Below, piece by piece: positions 1 through 8,273 of a DNA stretch of 64,000 bases (positions are counted from its first letter, which is position 1; the number at the start of each line of letters is the position of its first letter). Origin of the DNA: CBDEGR01 sp965237895 (GTDB lineage: Bacteria; Acidobacteriota; Terriglobia; UBA7540; JAPUME01); NCBI GenBank assembly GCA_965237895.1, contig CBDEGR010000002.1, positions 1,736,001 through 1,800,000 on the forward strand. The letters are read 5' to 3'. The position numbers and the translations under genes were made by a program. Under the pieces are notes generated by a model. It saw only the letters and a program-made list of their open reading frames with translations, was not told the origin of the DNA and made no database searches.

Positions 1-25
1 AATAAAATCTGTTGGGGTGGCTTGA

Positions 26-1030
26 ATGGGTGTAAAAGTCGGCATCAATGGTTTCGGCCGCATCGGGCGGAACCTGTTCCGAGCGGCGCTTCGCGATCCT
101 GAAATTGAGATTCTGGCGGTCAACGACATCACGGACCCCAAGACGTTGGCTCATCTGTTGAAGTACGACTCGGTGATGGGAACGCTGCCCGCGGAGCTCG
201 GCTACGGGGAAGGGAAGCTTCGCGTCAACGGACGCTCGTTGAAGGTCTTCAAGACCCGCGACCCGGGCGAAATCGACTGGCCGTCCTTGGGAATCGAGGT
301 CGTCGTCGAGTCGACCGGCCTGTTTACTAAAGCCGAAGCCGCCAAAAAGCACCTAAGGGGGAGCGTCAAGAAAGTCATTATCTCGGCTCCGGCCACCGAC
401 CCCGACGCGACTCTCGTGTTGGGCGTCAATGATGGCACCTATGACCCGGCCAAGCACCACGTCATTTCCAACGCCTCCTGTACCACCAACTGCCTAGCCC
501 CCGTGGCCAAGGTGATCCATGAAAAATTTAAGATCAAGACCGGCGCGATGACCACCATCCATGCCTATACGAACGATCAACGGACGCTCGACCTGCCGCA
601 CAGCGACCTGCGTCGCGCGCGCGCGGCGGCGGTTTCGATCATTCCCACCTCGACCGGCGCGGCCCGCGCCGTCGGCCTGGTGCTGCCGGAATTGAAAGGG
701 AAGTTGGACGGCTTCGCCATGCGCGTGCCGACGCCGAACGTCTCCCTGGTGGACTTGGTTGTCTTTGTCGAGAAGAAGACGACCGATGAGGAAGTCAATC
801 GGGAGTTGAAGGCCGCCGCCGCCGGGCAGCTCAAAGGCATCATGGAATTTACAGAAGAGGAGCTGGTTTCGGTCGATTTCCGCGGCAACCCGCATTCGGC
901 GATTGTCGATGCCGGTTTTACCAAGGTGGTGGACGGCAACTGCGTGAAGACCACCGCTTGGTACGATAACGAGTGGGGTTACTCCTGCCGCGTTCGGGAC
1001 CTCATCAAGTTCATCGCTGCAAAATTCTAG
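26..1030 (+). CDS. gap: Type I glyceraldehyde-3-phosphate dehydrogenase
   Basis: Cytosolic glycolytic enzyme that oxidises glyceraldehyde-3-phosphate to 1,3-bisphosphoglycerate with NAD. The 334-residue length is normal. Residues 6-16 carry the Rossmann motif GINGFGRIGRN, the catalytic cysteine is Cys152 in SNASCTTNC with His179 as base partner, and DNEWGYS lies near the C-terminus. The ATG start has a G-rich ribosome site (GGGGTGG) just upstream. It is the first gene of a gap-pgk-tpiA operon; its promoter lies left of the window or in the first 25 bases. Codons 273-290 (842-895) recur almost perfectly at the 3' end of parB. The segment matches the conserved GAPDH pattern here, so gap is the likely source. 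Confidence 0.97.
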   Translation: MGVKVGINGFGRIGRNLFRAALRDPEIEILAVNDITDPKTLAHLLKYDSVMGTLPAELGYGEGKLRVNGRSLKVFKTRDPGEIDWPSLGIEVVVESTGLFTKAEAAKKHLRGSVKKVIISAPATDPDATLVLGVNDGTYDPAKHHVISNASCTTNCLAPVAKVIHEKFKIKTGAMTTIHAYTNDQRTLDLPHSDLRRARAAAVSIIPTSTGAARAVGLVLPELKGKLDGFAMRVPTPNVSLVDLVVFVEKKTTDEEVNRELKAAAAGQLKGIMEFTEEELVSVDFRGNPHSAIVDAGFTKVVDGNCVKTTAWYDNEWGYSCRVRDLIKFIAAKF

Positions 1031-1050
1031 TCCCTCCTGACGATCTGACG

Positions 1051-2280
1051 ATGGCAAAGGTATCGGTACGAGACCTGGATTTGGCGGGTAAGCGTGTCTT
1101 CATTCGCGCGGACCTGAACGTGCCGCTCTCGCCCGATGTTGAGATTAGCGGGGAAATTAACGGGGAGATTACACCTGCGGGTGGAATTACGGATGCCACG
1201 AGAATTCGCGCCTTTCTCCCTACCTTGGAACTGGTGAGGAAGGCGGGCGCGCGGGTGGTGGTGGCGTCCCACCTGGGCCGCCCGAAGGGTAAGCCGAATC
1301 GAAAGATGAGCCTTCGGCCGGTCGCCGAGCGGTTGGAGGAGTTGCTCGGCGGTCTTGTGAAATTTGTCTCCGACTGTGTGGGGCAGGAGGTTGAGCAGGC
1401 GGCCGCCGAACTCAAAAATGGCGACGTGCTGCTGCTGGAAAACCTGCGTTTTCACCCGGAGGAGGAGAAGAACGACGCCGGCTTTGGGCGAAAGCTCGCG
1501 GCCCTGGGCGAGGTCTATATCAACGACGCTTTCGGCGCGGCCCACCGCGCGCACGCCTCGACCGAAGCCATCGCCCGATTCGCGCCGGTAGCGGCCGCCG
1601 GTTTGTTGATGGAGCGCGAACTCGATTACCTCCGCCAGGCAACGGAAAACCCGGCCAAGCCGTACGTGGCGATTGTGGGAGGCGCAAAGGTCTCCGATAA
1701 GATTGAACTGCTGGAAAACTTAATCCGGCTGACCCAGACGGTGTTGGTGGGCGGAGCGATGGCCTACACGTTCCTGAAGAGCCGAGGCGTCAAGGTCGGT
1801 AGCTCGCGCGTGGAAAAAGAGAAGCTCGAACAGGCCCTGGGGATTCTCACATCCGCCGAAAAAGCCGGAGTTCACGTCAAGTTGCCCCAGGACCATGTGG
1901 CGGCCGACCGGTTGGAGGCCGGCGCAGAGGCTCATGTGATTCCTTCTGCGGAGATTCCCGACGGGTTGATGGGGCTCGATATCGGCCCGGCGACACGAAA
2001 AGATTTCGCGCAAGAAATCTCCCAGGCCCGCACGATTGTCTGGAACGGGCCGCTGGGCGTTTTCGAGATGGAATCCTTCGCCGCAGGCACGTTGGCGGTG
2101 GCGCACGCCGTGGCGGATTCACCGGCGGTCTCAATTGTGGGGGGAGGAGATTCGGTGGCGGCGGTGGTGAAGGCCGGGGTGCAAGCGAAAATTTCACACA
2201 TCTCCACGGGCGGTGGCGCGTCGCTTGAATTCCTTTCCGGATTGAAATTGCCGGGCGTCGAAGCGCTCAGCGAGAAATAA
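1051..2280 (+). CDS. pgk: Phosphoglycerate kinase
   Basis: Transfers the acyl-phosphate of 1,3-bisphosphoglycerate to ADP, the step after GAPDH. The protein is 409 residues from the ATG at 1051, which lies 20 nt after the gap stop; an upstream in-frame start at 973 would overlap gap and is not preferred. Visible family motifs are RADLNVPL near residue 22, DAFGAAHRAHAST, GGAKVSDKI and the nucleotide-site GGGDSVAA near the C-terminus. The loop after RADLNVPL is longer than usual and includes EISGEINGEI, encoded by an imperfect 12-bp tandem repeat at 1141-1164. Part of the gap-pgk-tpiA operon. Confidence 0.97.
   Translation: MAKVSVRDLDLAGKRVFIRADLNVPLSPDVEISGEINGEITPAGGITDATRIRAFLPTLELVRKAGARVVVASHLGRPKGKPNRKMSLRPVAERLEELLGGLVKFVSDCVGQEVEQAAAELKNGDVLLLENLRFHPEEEKNDAGFGRKLAALGEVYINDAFGAAHRAHASTEAIARFAPVAAAGLLMERELDYLRQATENPAKPYVAIVGGAKVSDKIELLENLIRLTQTVLVGGAMAYTFLKSRGVKVGSSRVEKEKLEQALGILTSAEKAGVHVKLPQDHVAADRLEAGAEAHVIPSAEIPDGLMGLDIGPATRKDFAQEISQARTIVWNGPLGVFEMESFAAGTLAVAHAVADSPAVSIVGGGDSVAAVVKAGVQAKISHISTGGGASLEFLSGLKLPGVEALSEK
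1141..1175 (+). repeat. Imperfect 12-bp tandem repeat inside pgk
   Basis: Units GAGATTAGCGGG (1141-1152) and GAAATTAACGGG (1153-1164) are followed by a partial third unit GAGATTACACC. The unit length is a multiple of three, so the repeat only lengthens a surface loop of PGK (EISGEINGEI). Probably replication slippage. Confidence 0.7.
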
Positions 2281-2298
2281 TTCTATGGAAGGTGCCTT

Positions 2299-3060
2299 AT
2301 GGCGAATCGAACCCCTGTAATGGCCGGCAATTGGAAGATGTTTAAGATCGGAGCCAAGGCGACGGAGTTTGCCCTGAAGTTTGTGCCCTTGGTGAAGGAC
2401 GCCTATCATTGCGACATCGTGTTGGCTCCCCCGTTTACGGCACTCCAAGCGGTCGGCCGAAAGATTGAAGGGACCCGCATCGGGCTTGCGGCCCAGAACG
2501 TCCACTGGGACAAAGAGGGCGCGCATACGGGCGAAGTCTCGGCGCCGATGCTGGTCGATGCCGGATGCCAATATGTGATCATCGGCCACTCGGAGCGGCG
2601 GCAGTTCTACGGCGAGACGGACGAGACGGTACAAAAGAAGGTGAAGGCGGCGCTGGCGGAGATGCTGACGCCGATTGTCTGTGTCGGCGAGGTGCTCGAG
2701 GAGCGCGAAGCGGGCCGAACCGAACAAGTCCTGCAGCGGCAGTTCGAAGGCGGGTTGGCCGCCTTGACCCCACCTGAATTTTCCCGTATCATCATTGCTT
2801 ATGAGCCGGTTTGGGCTATCGGGACCGGAAAGACGGCCACGCCGGAGTTGGCAGCCGGAACCCATTCATTGCTAAGAGATGCGGCGCGGAAGAGGTTTGG
2901 AGATCAGGCGGCCGAGGGGCTGCGAATCCTCTACGGGGGGAGCGTCAAGCCGGATAACATTGCCCGGCTGATGGGCAAAGAAGAGATTGACGGGGCGCTG
3001 GTCGGCGGCGCGAGCCTAACCCCCGACTCTTTCGCGGCCATTGTCAATTTTTTATTTTGA
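2299..3060 (+). CDS. tpiA: Triosephosphate isomerase
   Basis: Interconverts dihydroxyacetone phosphate and glyceraldehyde-3-phosphate. The 253-residue length is typical. Seen in sequence: the catalytic lysine in AGNWKMF near residue 13, the catalytic histidine in IIGHSERRQFYGE, the catalytic glutamate in AYEPVWAIGTG, and the phosphate-binding YGGSVKPDN towards the C-terminus. An AAGGTG ribosome site precedes the ATG, 18 nt after pgk. Third gene of the glycolytic operon, followed by secG, a common gene order in many phyla. Confidence 0.97.
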   Translation: MANRTPVMAGNWKMFKIGAKATEFALKFVPLVKDAYHCDIVLAPPFTALQAVGRKIEGTRIGLAAQNVHWDKEGAHTGEVSAPMLVDAGCQYVIIGHSERRQFYGETDETVQKKVKAALAEMLTPIVCVGEVLEEREAGRTEQVLQRQFEGGLAALTPPEFSRIIIAYEPVWAIGTGKTATPELAAGTHSLLRDAARKRFGDQAAEGLRILYGGSVKPDNIARLMGKEEIDGALVGGASLTPDSFAAIVNFLF

Positions 3061-3102
3061 CGGTCGCGCGGATCAGGTAAGGAATCTACCGGGAGAAAAG
3101 TT

Positions 3103-3444
3103 TTGCCGGATTTTGTAATTACTTTTTTAACGGGCATTCACATTTTGGCCTGCGTTCTGCTGATCCTGCTGGTTCTGTTGCAGGGCGGGGGGAACGTAGA
3201 TATAGCCGCGGCCTTCGGCGGGGCCTCGCAGACCGCTTTCGGTCCTCGCGGCAGCGTGACGGTGCTCCATAAGGCGACCTGGATTATGGGCGCGGTTTTT
3301 GTGGTAACCTCCATTACGCTCGGTGTGTGGGCTAGGGGTAGCGAGAGTTCCGGCTCGGTCCTGGAGGGAACTCCCTTCCAGACCGAACAGGCGCCGGTCG
3401 AAGAACCTGCCGAACCCGCTCCTCCGGCAGGGCCTTCGCCCTAG
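3103..3444 (+). CDS. secG: Preprotein translocase subunit SecG
   Basis: Small inner-membrane partner of SecY/SecE that assists protein export. The 113-residue protein has two hydrophobic helices (about residues 4-24 and 54-73) joined by the diagnostic segment LLVLLQGGGNVDIAAAFGG. The tail is rich in Pro, Glu and Ser, as is often seen. The start is read as TTG at 3103, preceded by GGGAG seven bases upstream. It follows tpiA by 42 nt, and a leucine tRNA lies directly downstream. Confidence 0.93.
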   Translation: MPDFVITFLTGIHILACVLLILLVLLQGGGNVDIAAAFGGASQTAFGPRGSVTVLHKATWIMGAVFVVTSITLGVWARGSESSGSVLEGTPFQTEQAPVEEPAEPAPPAGPSP

Positions 3445-3490
3445 GCTCCATCCGTTTTTGATCTGTCCCCCCTCTTTGTATGCGCCCGAT

Positions 3491-3577
3491 GCGGAAGTGG
3501 CGGAATTGGCAGACGCACCAGCTTGAGGGGCTGACGCTTGCAAGAGCGTGGGGGTTCGAATCCCCCCTTCCGCACCA
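3491..3577 (+). tRNA. tRNA-Leu (anticodon GAG)
   Basis: The acceptor arms GCGGAAG and CTTCCGC pair perfectly and are followed by A and an encoded CCA. The D arm is GCG...CGC. The T arm is GGGGG-TTCGAAT-CCCCC. A long variable arm with a CGCT/AGCG stem marks a class II tRNA. The anticodon loop TTGAGGG gives GAG, reading CUU/CUC leucine codons. The first pair of the anticodon stem (CCAGC with GCTGA) is a C-A mismatch. Confidence 0.96.
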
Positions 3578-3613
3578 TTGCCCCTCCTCGTGGGGTGTCG
3601 TACCGTCACTCTG

Positions 3614-4489
3614 ATGCTTTCATTATTCCATTACCACTCTTCGGACCCTTTTCTCGCCCTTCTTTCGTGGATTCTCCGCTGCGCGCGGATTGTTTCCGCT
3701 CTCGCCGTGCTTTCCTTGATTCTCCTTCTTTCGCCGCCGACTTTGTCCTCCCAGGCGCAGGTGCCGGACCTTCAACCCCGCGGCTACATCAATGACTTTG
3801 CGGGGGTGCTGAGCGCAGCCGCGCGCCAAACGTTGGAAGCGCTGGCGGCGGAGCTTGAAAGGAAAACGGGGGCGCAGGTGGCCGTGGTGATCGTCCGCTC
3901 GCTCGATGGGGAACCGATTGAAAACTATTCGATTGCCCTCACCGAGCGTTGGAGGATCGGCCGGAAGGAGCAGGGCGACACGGGCGTTCTGTTGCTGCTG
4001 GCGATCGAGGACCGACAAAATCGGATTGAGGTGGGTTACGGCAATGAGGGAATTATAAACGACGCGCGGGTGGGTGACATTCTGCGCGCCATGCGCCCTC
4101 GCCTTCGGCAGAACGATTATGACGGCGCGATCCTGCTGGGAACGGGGCAGATCGCCGCCTTGATTGCCCGCGACAAGGGCGTGACACTTCAACTCCGAGG
4201 ACGGGCGGCGCCGAGCGAGACCCCACGGAGGACACGGAACCCCCTGCGCGGGTTGATTCGGCTGATGATGTTTTTAGGGCTCGGCCTGCTGATGTTCCGC
4301 CCCGGCCGCCGGAGAAGGGGATGGTACGGGTCCGGCGTGGGTACCGGCTTGGTTATGGGCGGATTGATGGGCGCCATGCTGGGCGGAGGAATGCGCGGCG
4401 GCTACGGCGGCGGTGGGATCAGCAGCGGCGGGTTCGGCGGCTTTGGTGGCGGCGGTTTCGGCGGCGGCGGGGCGTCAGGCTCGTGGTAA
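3614..4489 (+). CDS. TPM-domain (YgcG-like) secreted or membrane protein
   Basis: A 291-residue protein with an N-terminal signal or anchor helix (about residues 25-45, ending SSQAQ), a TPM domain at about 55-190 (starts YINDFAGVLS, contains QVAVVIVRSLDG and the RIGRKEQGDTGVLLLL strand), and a second membrane helix near 221-237. The extreme C-terminus is glycine-rich (GGGGFGGGGASGSW). TPM domains act outside the cytoplasm; roles in membrane-protein repair have been reported for some members. The ATG at 3614 is preferred because earlier in-frame starts fall inside the tRNA. It lies with a LemA gene, a frequent partner of TPM proteins. Confidence 0.85.
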   Translation: MLSLFHYHSSDPFLALLSWILRCARIVSALAVLSLILLLSPPTLSSQAQVPDLQPRGYINDFAGVLSAAARQTLEALAAELERKTGAQVAVVIVRSLDGEPIENYSIALTERWRIGRKEQGDTGVLLLLAIEDRQNRIEVGYGNEGIINDARVGDILRAMRPRLRQNDYDGAILLGTGQIAALIARDKGVTLQLRGRAAPSETPRRTRNPLRGLIRLMMFLGLGLLMFRPGRRRRGWYGSGVGTGLVMGGLMGAMLGGGMRGGYGGGGISSGGFGGFGGGGFGGGGASGSW

Positions 4490-4553
4490 GCGGAAGAAGG
4501 GGATTGGATTAAAACTGAACTTCATTGGCGGTTGATTTTCCAAGGGTGGGAAT

Positions 4554-5273
4554 ATGGAAAAACTTCTCAATGAGCTTGTAACCCGGCTGAAGAAAATTTA
4601 TGGTGAGGACTTGATCAGCGTGGTCCTCTACGGGTCGGCGGCAAGCGGAGAATATCACAAGAAATATTCGGACCTGAACGTCCTCTGCGTGCTGAAGCAG
4701 CTCGGCTTGGCGGAGCTCGAAAAGGCCAAGGAGACGAGCTATTGGTGGCAAAAGCAGAAACAGCCGCCGCCGCTGCTGCTCTCGCGCGAAGAGATCGAAA
4801 ACGGCCACGACGCGTTTCCCATTGAATTTCTCGACATTCAGCAGAACCATCGGGTTTTCCACGGCGAGGACGTGGTAGCACAGATCGAGATCCATACGCA
4901 GCAGCATCGCCGGCAGGTGGAGCATGAACTGCGCTCCGGGCTGTTGCGGCTGCGCGAGCGCTTTCTGGCTCTGCAGAAGGAGAAGAAGAACGTGAGGCGG
5001 TTGATGCTCGATTCGCTGCCCACCTTTTCCACGCTGTTCCGCCACGCGCTGATTTTATCCGGCAACTCCGCTCCGGTAAAAAAGAGAGAAATTTTTCAAG
5101 CCGTGTCGCAGAAGTTTTCCATCCTCCCCGCGCCGTTCGAGACGCTGCTGGAAATCCGCGAGGGAACCCGAAAGCTTGCGGATGTCGAGATAATGCCGCT
5201 GTTCAAAACCTATCTGAGCCAGATTACGAAAATGGCGGAAACGGTTGACAAACTCCTAACTCGAGACGGTTGA
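4554..5273 (+). CDS. Nucleotidyltransferase-fold protein, probably catalytically degenerate
   Basis: A 239-residue protein with an N-terminal Pol-beta-type nucleotidyltransferase fold: VVLYGSAASGEY (residues 23-34) is the GS motif, followed by SDLNVL, where active family members have D-x-D. The second acidic residue is Asn, so metal binding is probably lost. The rest is helical and charged, without a motif I recognise. It sits between the TPM and LemA genes, and I recall relatives in acidobacterial genomes with the same Asn. Function unknown; a binding or regulatory role is inference. Confidence 0.75.
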   Translation: MEKLLNELVTRLKKIYGEDLISVVLYGSAASGEYHKKYSDLNVLCVLKQLGLAELEKAKETSYWWQKQKQPPPLLLSREEIENGHDAFPIEFLDIQQNHRVFHGEDVVAQIEIHTQQHRRQVEHELRSGLLRLRERFLALQKEKKNVRRLMLDSLPTFSTLFRHALILSGNSAPVKKREIFQAVSQKFSILPAPFETLLEIREGTRKLADVEIMPLFKTYLSQITKMAETVDKLLTRDG

Positions 5274-5302
5274 TTTCCCCGGGACTCCCAAAACCGGGCG
5301 GC

Positions 5303-5332
5303 GGGACAGGAGAAAGCCGTTCGAGTTATACT
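5303..5332 (+). promoter_or_regulatory. Candidate sigma-70 promoter for lemA
   Basis: GGGACA (-35, 4/6 match) and TATACT (-10, 5/6 match) are separated by 18 bp and lie about 70 bp before the lemA start, in a 128-bp gap after the previous gene. Assigned by eye only. Confidence 0.35.
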
Positions 5333-5401
5333 GATGAAGCGAGCAATTCGATTTTCTTCGGAAGAACCCGGATGTGACCGGACCTAAATAGAGGAGAGAC
5401 G

Positions 5402-5983
5402 ATGAAGGCGTTGAAAATTCTGGCCATTATCGGCGGCGTAATCCTGTTATTTGTGGTGATCATGGCGTCGACGTTTATCGGGAAACGCAATGACATGGTC
5501 CGCCAACAGGAGGGCGTTCGCCAAGCCTGGGCGCAGGTGGACAACCAGCTCCAGCGTCGGTCGGACTTGGTGCCGAATCTGGTGGAGACGGTCAAGGGTA
5601 TTGCCGCGCAAGAGAAGGAGGTCTTCTCGAATATCGCCGAAGCGAGGGCGGCCATGGGCGGAGCGCAGACTCCCCGGCAGCGGATGGCGGCCAACGACAG
5701 GCTGAGCGGAGCTTTGGGCCGCTTGCTGGTGGTGGTGGAAAACTATCCTCAACTGCGGTCCAGCGAAAATTTCATGCGGCTTCAAGACGAGTTGGCCGGA
5801 ACCGAGAATCGCATTGCCGTCGAGCGCCGCCGGTACAACCAGTCCGTGCAGGCCTACAACACCTACATCAAGCTGTTTCCCAACAATCTTGTGGCGTCCA
5901 TGACCGGATTCGGCGAGGAAGAAGGGTATTTTGAGGTTTCCGAGGAGGCGCGCGAAGTTCCCCAGGTGCAGTTTACACAGTAG
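5402..5983 (+). CDS. LemA family protein
   Basis: A 193-residue protein with a single N-terminal membrane helix (about residues 5-24) and a long helical extracytoplasmic domain. Diagnostic text is NDMVRQQEGVRQAWAQVD, then QRRSDLVPNLVETVKG, and later RYNQSVQAYNTYIKLFPNN. Family function is not established. An AGAGGAGAG ribosome site precedes the ATG. It is commonly paired with TPM proteins, as here, and is followed after 20 nt by a phosphatase-like gene, suggesting co-transcription. Confidence 0.92.
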   Translation: MKALKILAIIGGVILLFVVIMASTFIGKRNDMVRQQEGVRQAWAQVDNQLQRRSDLVPNLVETVKGIAAQEKEVFSNIAEARAAMGGAQTPRQRMAANDRLSGALGRLLVVVENYPQLRSSENFMRLQDELAGTENRIAVERRRYNQSVQAYNTYIKLFPNNLVASMTGFGEEEGYFEVSEEAREVPQVQFTQ

Positions 5984-6003
5984 AGATTCGGAGTAGAAAC
6001 GAG

Positions 6004-6540
6004 GTGGAGAATAGGAAGAAGGCAATCCTGATCTTTTCGGCAGTTCTGCTGGCCGTTGTTCCCGCCGGGGCAGAGGCAGAAGAAGAGGCCGGCTCCAGCA
6101 TCTACCGATTTCTCCAGCTCAACAAAGAGTACTGCACCGGCGGGCAGCCGAAGGTCACCGATCTAGCCAAGCTGCAAAAAGAGCTGGGCATCCGCGCCGT
6201 TTTAAACCTTCGCCGTCCGATGGAGTATGACGAAGCCGCCGAGGCGGCCGAGGCCAAGCGTCTGGGGTTGCGCTATTACCTGATCCCGGTCAATGCCCGT
6301 GATTTGAAAGACGAGCAGGTGGAGAAGTTTTTAAAGATTCTGGACGAGGCGGAGAACCGGCCCGTCTTTATCCATTGCGGTTCCTCCAATCGAGTGGGAG
6401 GGTTCTGGATGATTCGTCGCGTCTTGGTGGACGGCTGGAGTGTTGAGAAGGCTGAGGAAGAGGCCAATAAGATCGGTTTGACCAACGCCGCCCTCCGTAA
6501 GTTCGTTCACGATTACATTGAACGCCGGCGGAAGCCTTAA
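6004..6540 (+). CDS. Secreted dual-specificity/PTP-like phosphatase (DUF442-like)
   Basis: A 178-residue protein starting with GTG and an N-terminal signal segment (about residues 6-24, ending in AGAEA). The core matches small cysteine phosphatases of the DUF442/DSP-like group: GQPKVTDLAKLQKELGIRAVLNLR... then the P-loop HCGSSNRVGG near residue 123. The loop is C-x4-R, as in this subgroup, not the classical C-x5-R. The conserved Asp before the P-loop may lie in NARDLKDEQ. Substrate unknown; location outside the cytoplasm is inferred from the signal segment. Follows lemA closely. Confidence 0.75.
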   Translation: MENRKKAILIFSAVLLAVVPAGAEAEEEAGSSIYRFLQLNKEYCTGGQPKVTDLAKLQKELGIRAVLNLRRPMEYDEAAEAAEAKRLGLRYYLIPVNARDLKDEQVEKFLKILDEAENRPVFIHCGSSNRVGGFWMIRRVLVDGWSVEKAEEEANKIGLTNAALRKFVHDYIERRRKP

Positions 6541-6583
6541 TTCCGAACCCACGGGCGCAGCATTTGTCTTCTTCCTCCTTGAT

Positions 6584-6627
6584 GTTGCTGCGCGGGGATC
6601 GTTGATGCGGAGATCGTTGCTGCGCGG
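6584..6627 (+). repeat. Short direct repeats upstream of the rhomboid gene
   Basis: GTTGCTGCGCGG occurs at 6584-6595 and again at 6616-6627, with GATCGTTG repeated between the copies. They lie in the 134-bp gap before the rhomboid gene. No function assigned. Confidence 0.5.
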
Positions 6628-6674
6628 ACCATGTAGGTTGCGTTGAAGCCGGGAATGGGGTTTTTACCGTACCC

Positions 6675-7409
6675 ATGCATTATCGCCCCACAACACAGAT
6701 ACGATTCGGCCCGCCGATTACTCCCGTCGTCAAGATGCTCGTCATTGCGAACGTGGCGATTTTCGTTTTCAGCCTGCTGGTGCCTCGATTCGGATTGAAT
6801 CTGAATCACGCGTTGGGTCTGATTCCTTACCGCGTTACTCACTCGTTTTACATTTGGGAACTCGTCACGTACATGTTCCTGCACGGTGGGTTCTACCACA
6901 TCCTTTTCAATATGTTGGGCCTTTGGATGTTCGGCTCGGACCTGGAAAAGACCTGGGGATCGGAGAAGTTTCTTTTTTATTACTTCCTCACAGGCATCGG
7001 CGGCGGAATCTGCTACATTCTGATCGGCCCCTACGTCCGCATTCCTACCGTGGGCGCCTCGGCGGCAGTGTACGGGATTCTGCTGGCGTTCGGGATGCTT
7101 TTCCCCAATCGGATTATTCTGGTTCCGATTCTTTTCTTCTTCTTCATTCCGCTTCGGGCCAAGTATCTGGTGATGATTGTCGGCGGCATTGCCTTACTGA
7201 ATTCGCTCAGCGTCGCCGCGACGGGTATTAATGACGTGGCGCACCTGGGCGGAATGATCTTCGGCTATCTCTACCTGCGGCGAGGGGGAGGCGAGTTTTT
7301 CGGGGCACGGTCGCGCTATGAGAGTTGGAAACGGGAGCAGCTTCGCAAGAAGTTCAAAGTCTACATGGATAAGCACGACCGGGACGATAAGGACCGCTGG
7401 ATCAACTGA
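6675..7409 (+). CDS. Rhomboid family intramembrane serine protease
   Basis: A 244-residue polytopic membrane protein. Rhomboid hallmarks in order: HILFNMLGLWMFG (the H...N loop/helix 2 motif), the nucleophile serine in VGASAAVYGILLAFG, and the catalytic histidine in VAHLGGMIFGYLYL. Both dyad residues are present, so it should be active and cleave transmembrane substrates. The cytoplasmic C-terminus is highly charged (KHDRDDKDR). Monocistronic on the plus strand, converging with the galT remnant. Confidence 0.92.
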   Translation: MHYRPTTQIRFGPPITPVVKMLVIANVAIFVFSLLVPRFGLNLNHALGLIPYRVTHSFYIWELVTYMFLHGGFYHILFNMLGLWMFGSDLEKTWGSEKFLFYYFLTGIGGGICYILIGPYVRIPTVGASAAVYGILLAFGMLFPNRIILVPILFFFFIPLRAKYLVMIVGGIALLNSLSVAATGINDVAHLGGMIFGYLYLRRGGGEFFGARSRYESWKREQLRKKFKVYMDKHDRDDKDRWIN

Positions 7410-7441
7410 CCGTACTCTTCCGCTGATTTTTCCGGATAAAG

Positions 7442-8122
7442 CTAACGATCCCGAGTGGCGGCCGCCTCCGCATAGGCGTTCAGGTCCGCCTCGCGGAGCA
7501 GTTTGGCCGACTCTTCGGGCGGGGTGGGATTGATATAGAAGCCGGTGCCCCATTCGAATCCGGCGACATGGGTCAGCCTGGGCATCAGCTCGATGTGCCA
7601 GTGGTAATGTTCGTTGCTGCCTTCGCCGTGCGGCGAGGAGTGGACGACGAAGTTGTAGGCGGGGTAGTCGAGCACCAGGTCCAGCCGCATCAGCATGTTC
7701 TTCAGCAGGGGGGCCAAGCTCCGAATCTGCTCATCGGAACTTTCCTCAAAGTTTGATATGTGGGTCTTGGGCAGAGTCCAGAACTCAAAGGGAAAGCGGG
7801 GCGCAAAGGGAGCCATGGCCACGAAGTCGTCGTTTTCCTCGATGATGCGAATGCAGGTCTCCGTCTCCTGCCGGATGATGTCGCAGTAGACGCAGCGCTC
7901 CTTGTAGCGGAAATAGTCCTTGGCCCCGCTCATCTCCTCGCGGACCAGCTTGTGGCGGATGGGGAGGGCGATGAGTTGCGAATGGGAGTGCTCGAGGGAA
8001 GCGCCGGCGGCCTCCCCGTGGTTCTTAAAAATTAGAATGTAGCGAAAACGGGGGTCCTTTTTGAGGTCGAGAATGCGCGCCCGGTAGACGGCGAGGACCT
8101 GCCCGATCTGCTTTTCCGTCAA
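7442..8122 (-). pseudogene. galT: 5'-truncated galactose-1-phosphate uridylyltransferase
   Basis: Only the C-terminal two thirds of GalT remain. The homologous reading begins about 8160 with NCPDHHKTLAQL, and the frame is closed by a TGA at 8183-8185. The only start near the break is a TTG at 8122. The residues kept include the active-site H-x-H in SLEHSHSQLIALP, a CVYC metal pair, and NEHYHWHIELMPR. The missing ~110 residues hold the first zinc/uridylyl-binding half of the fold. No other frame upstream continues the protein, because the 3' end of cysS lies only ~110 bp away. A translated short form cannot be excluded. Confidence 0.75.
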
Positions 8123-8273
8123 CTGCGCCAGGGTCTTGTGGTGGTCCGGGCAGTTGAGTCTTGATTTCAGGTTGTGGGGGGGTCACAGAGTCCTTTCCGA
8201 TTTTGTCGGGTTCTCAAGGTTGTTGTTCCCGGATCGCATGTTGCAATAGGGATGGCGGAGGAAGGTTGCCGGA

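Noticed and set aside
3127..3609. A 160-codon minus-strand frame over secG and tRNA-Leu
   Set aside because: It crosses the tRNA in reverse and is a shadow of secG.
4370..4489. Glycine-rich repeat at the end of the TPM gene as a separate DNA repeat
   Set aside because: It is coding, low-complexity Gly/Phe/Ser sequence normal for the TPM family C-terminus.
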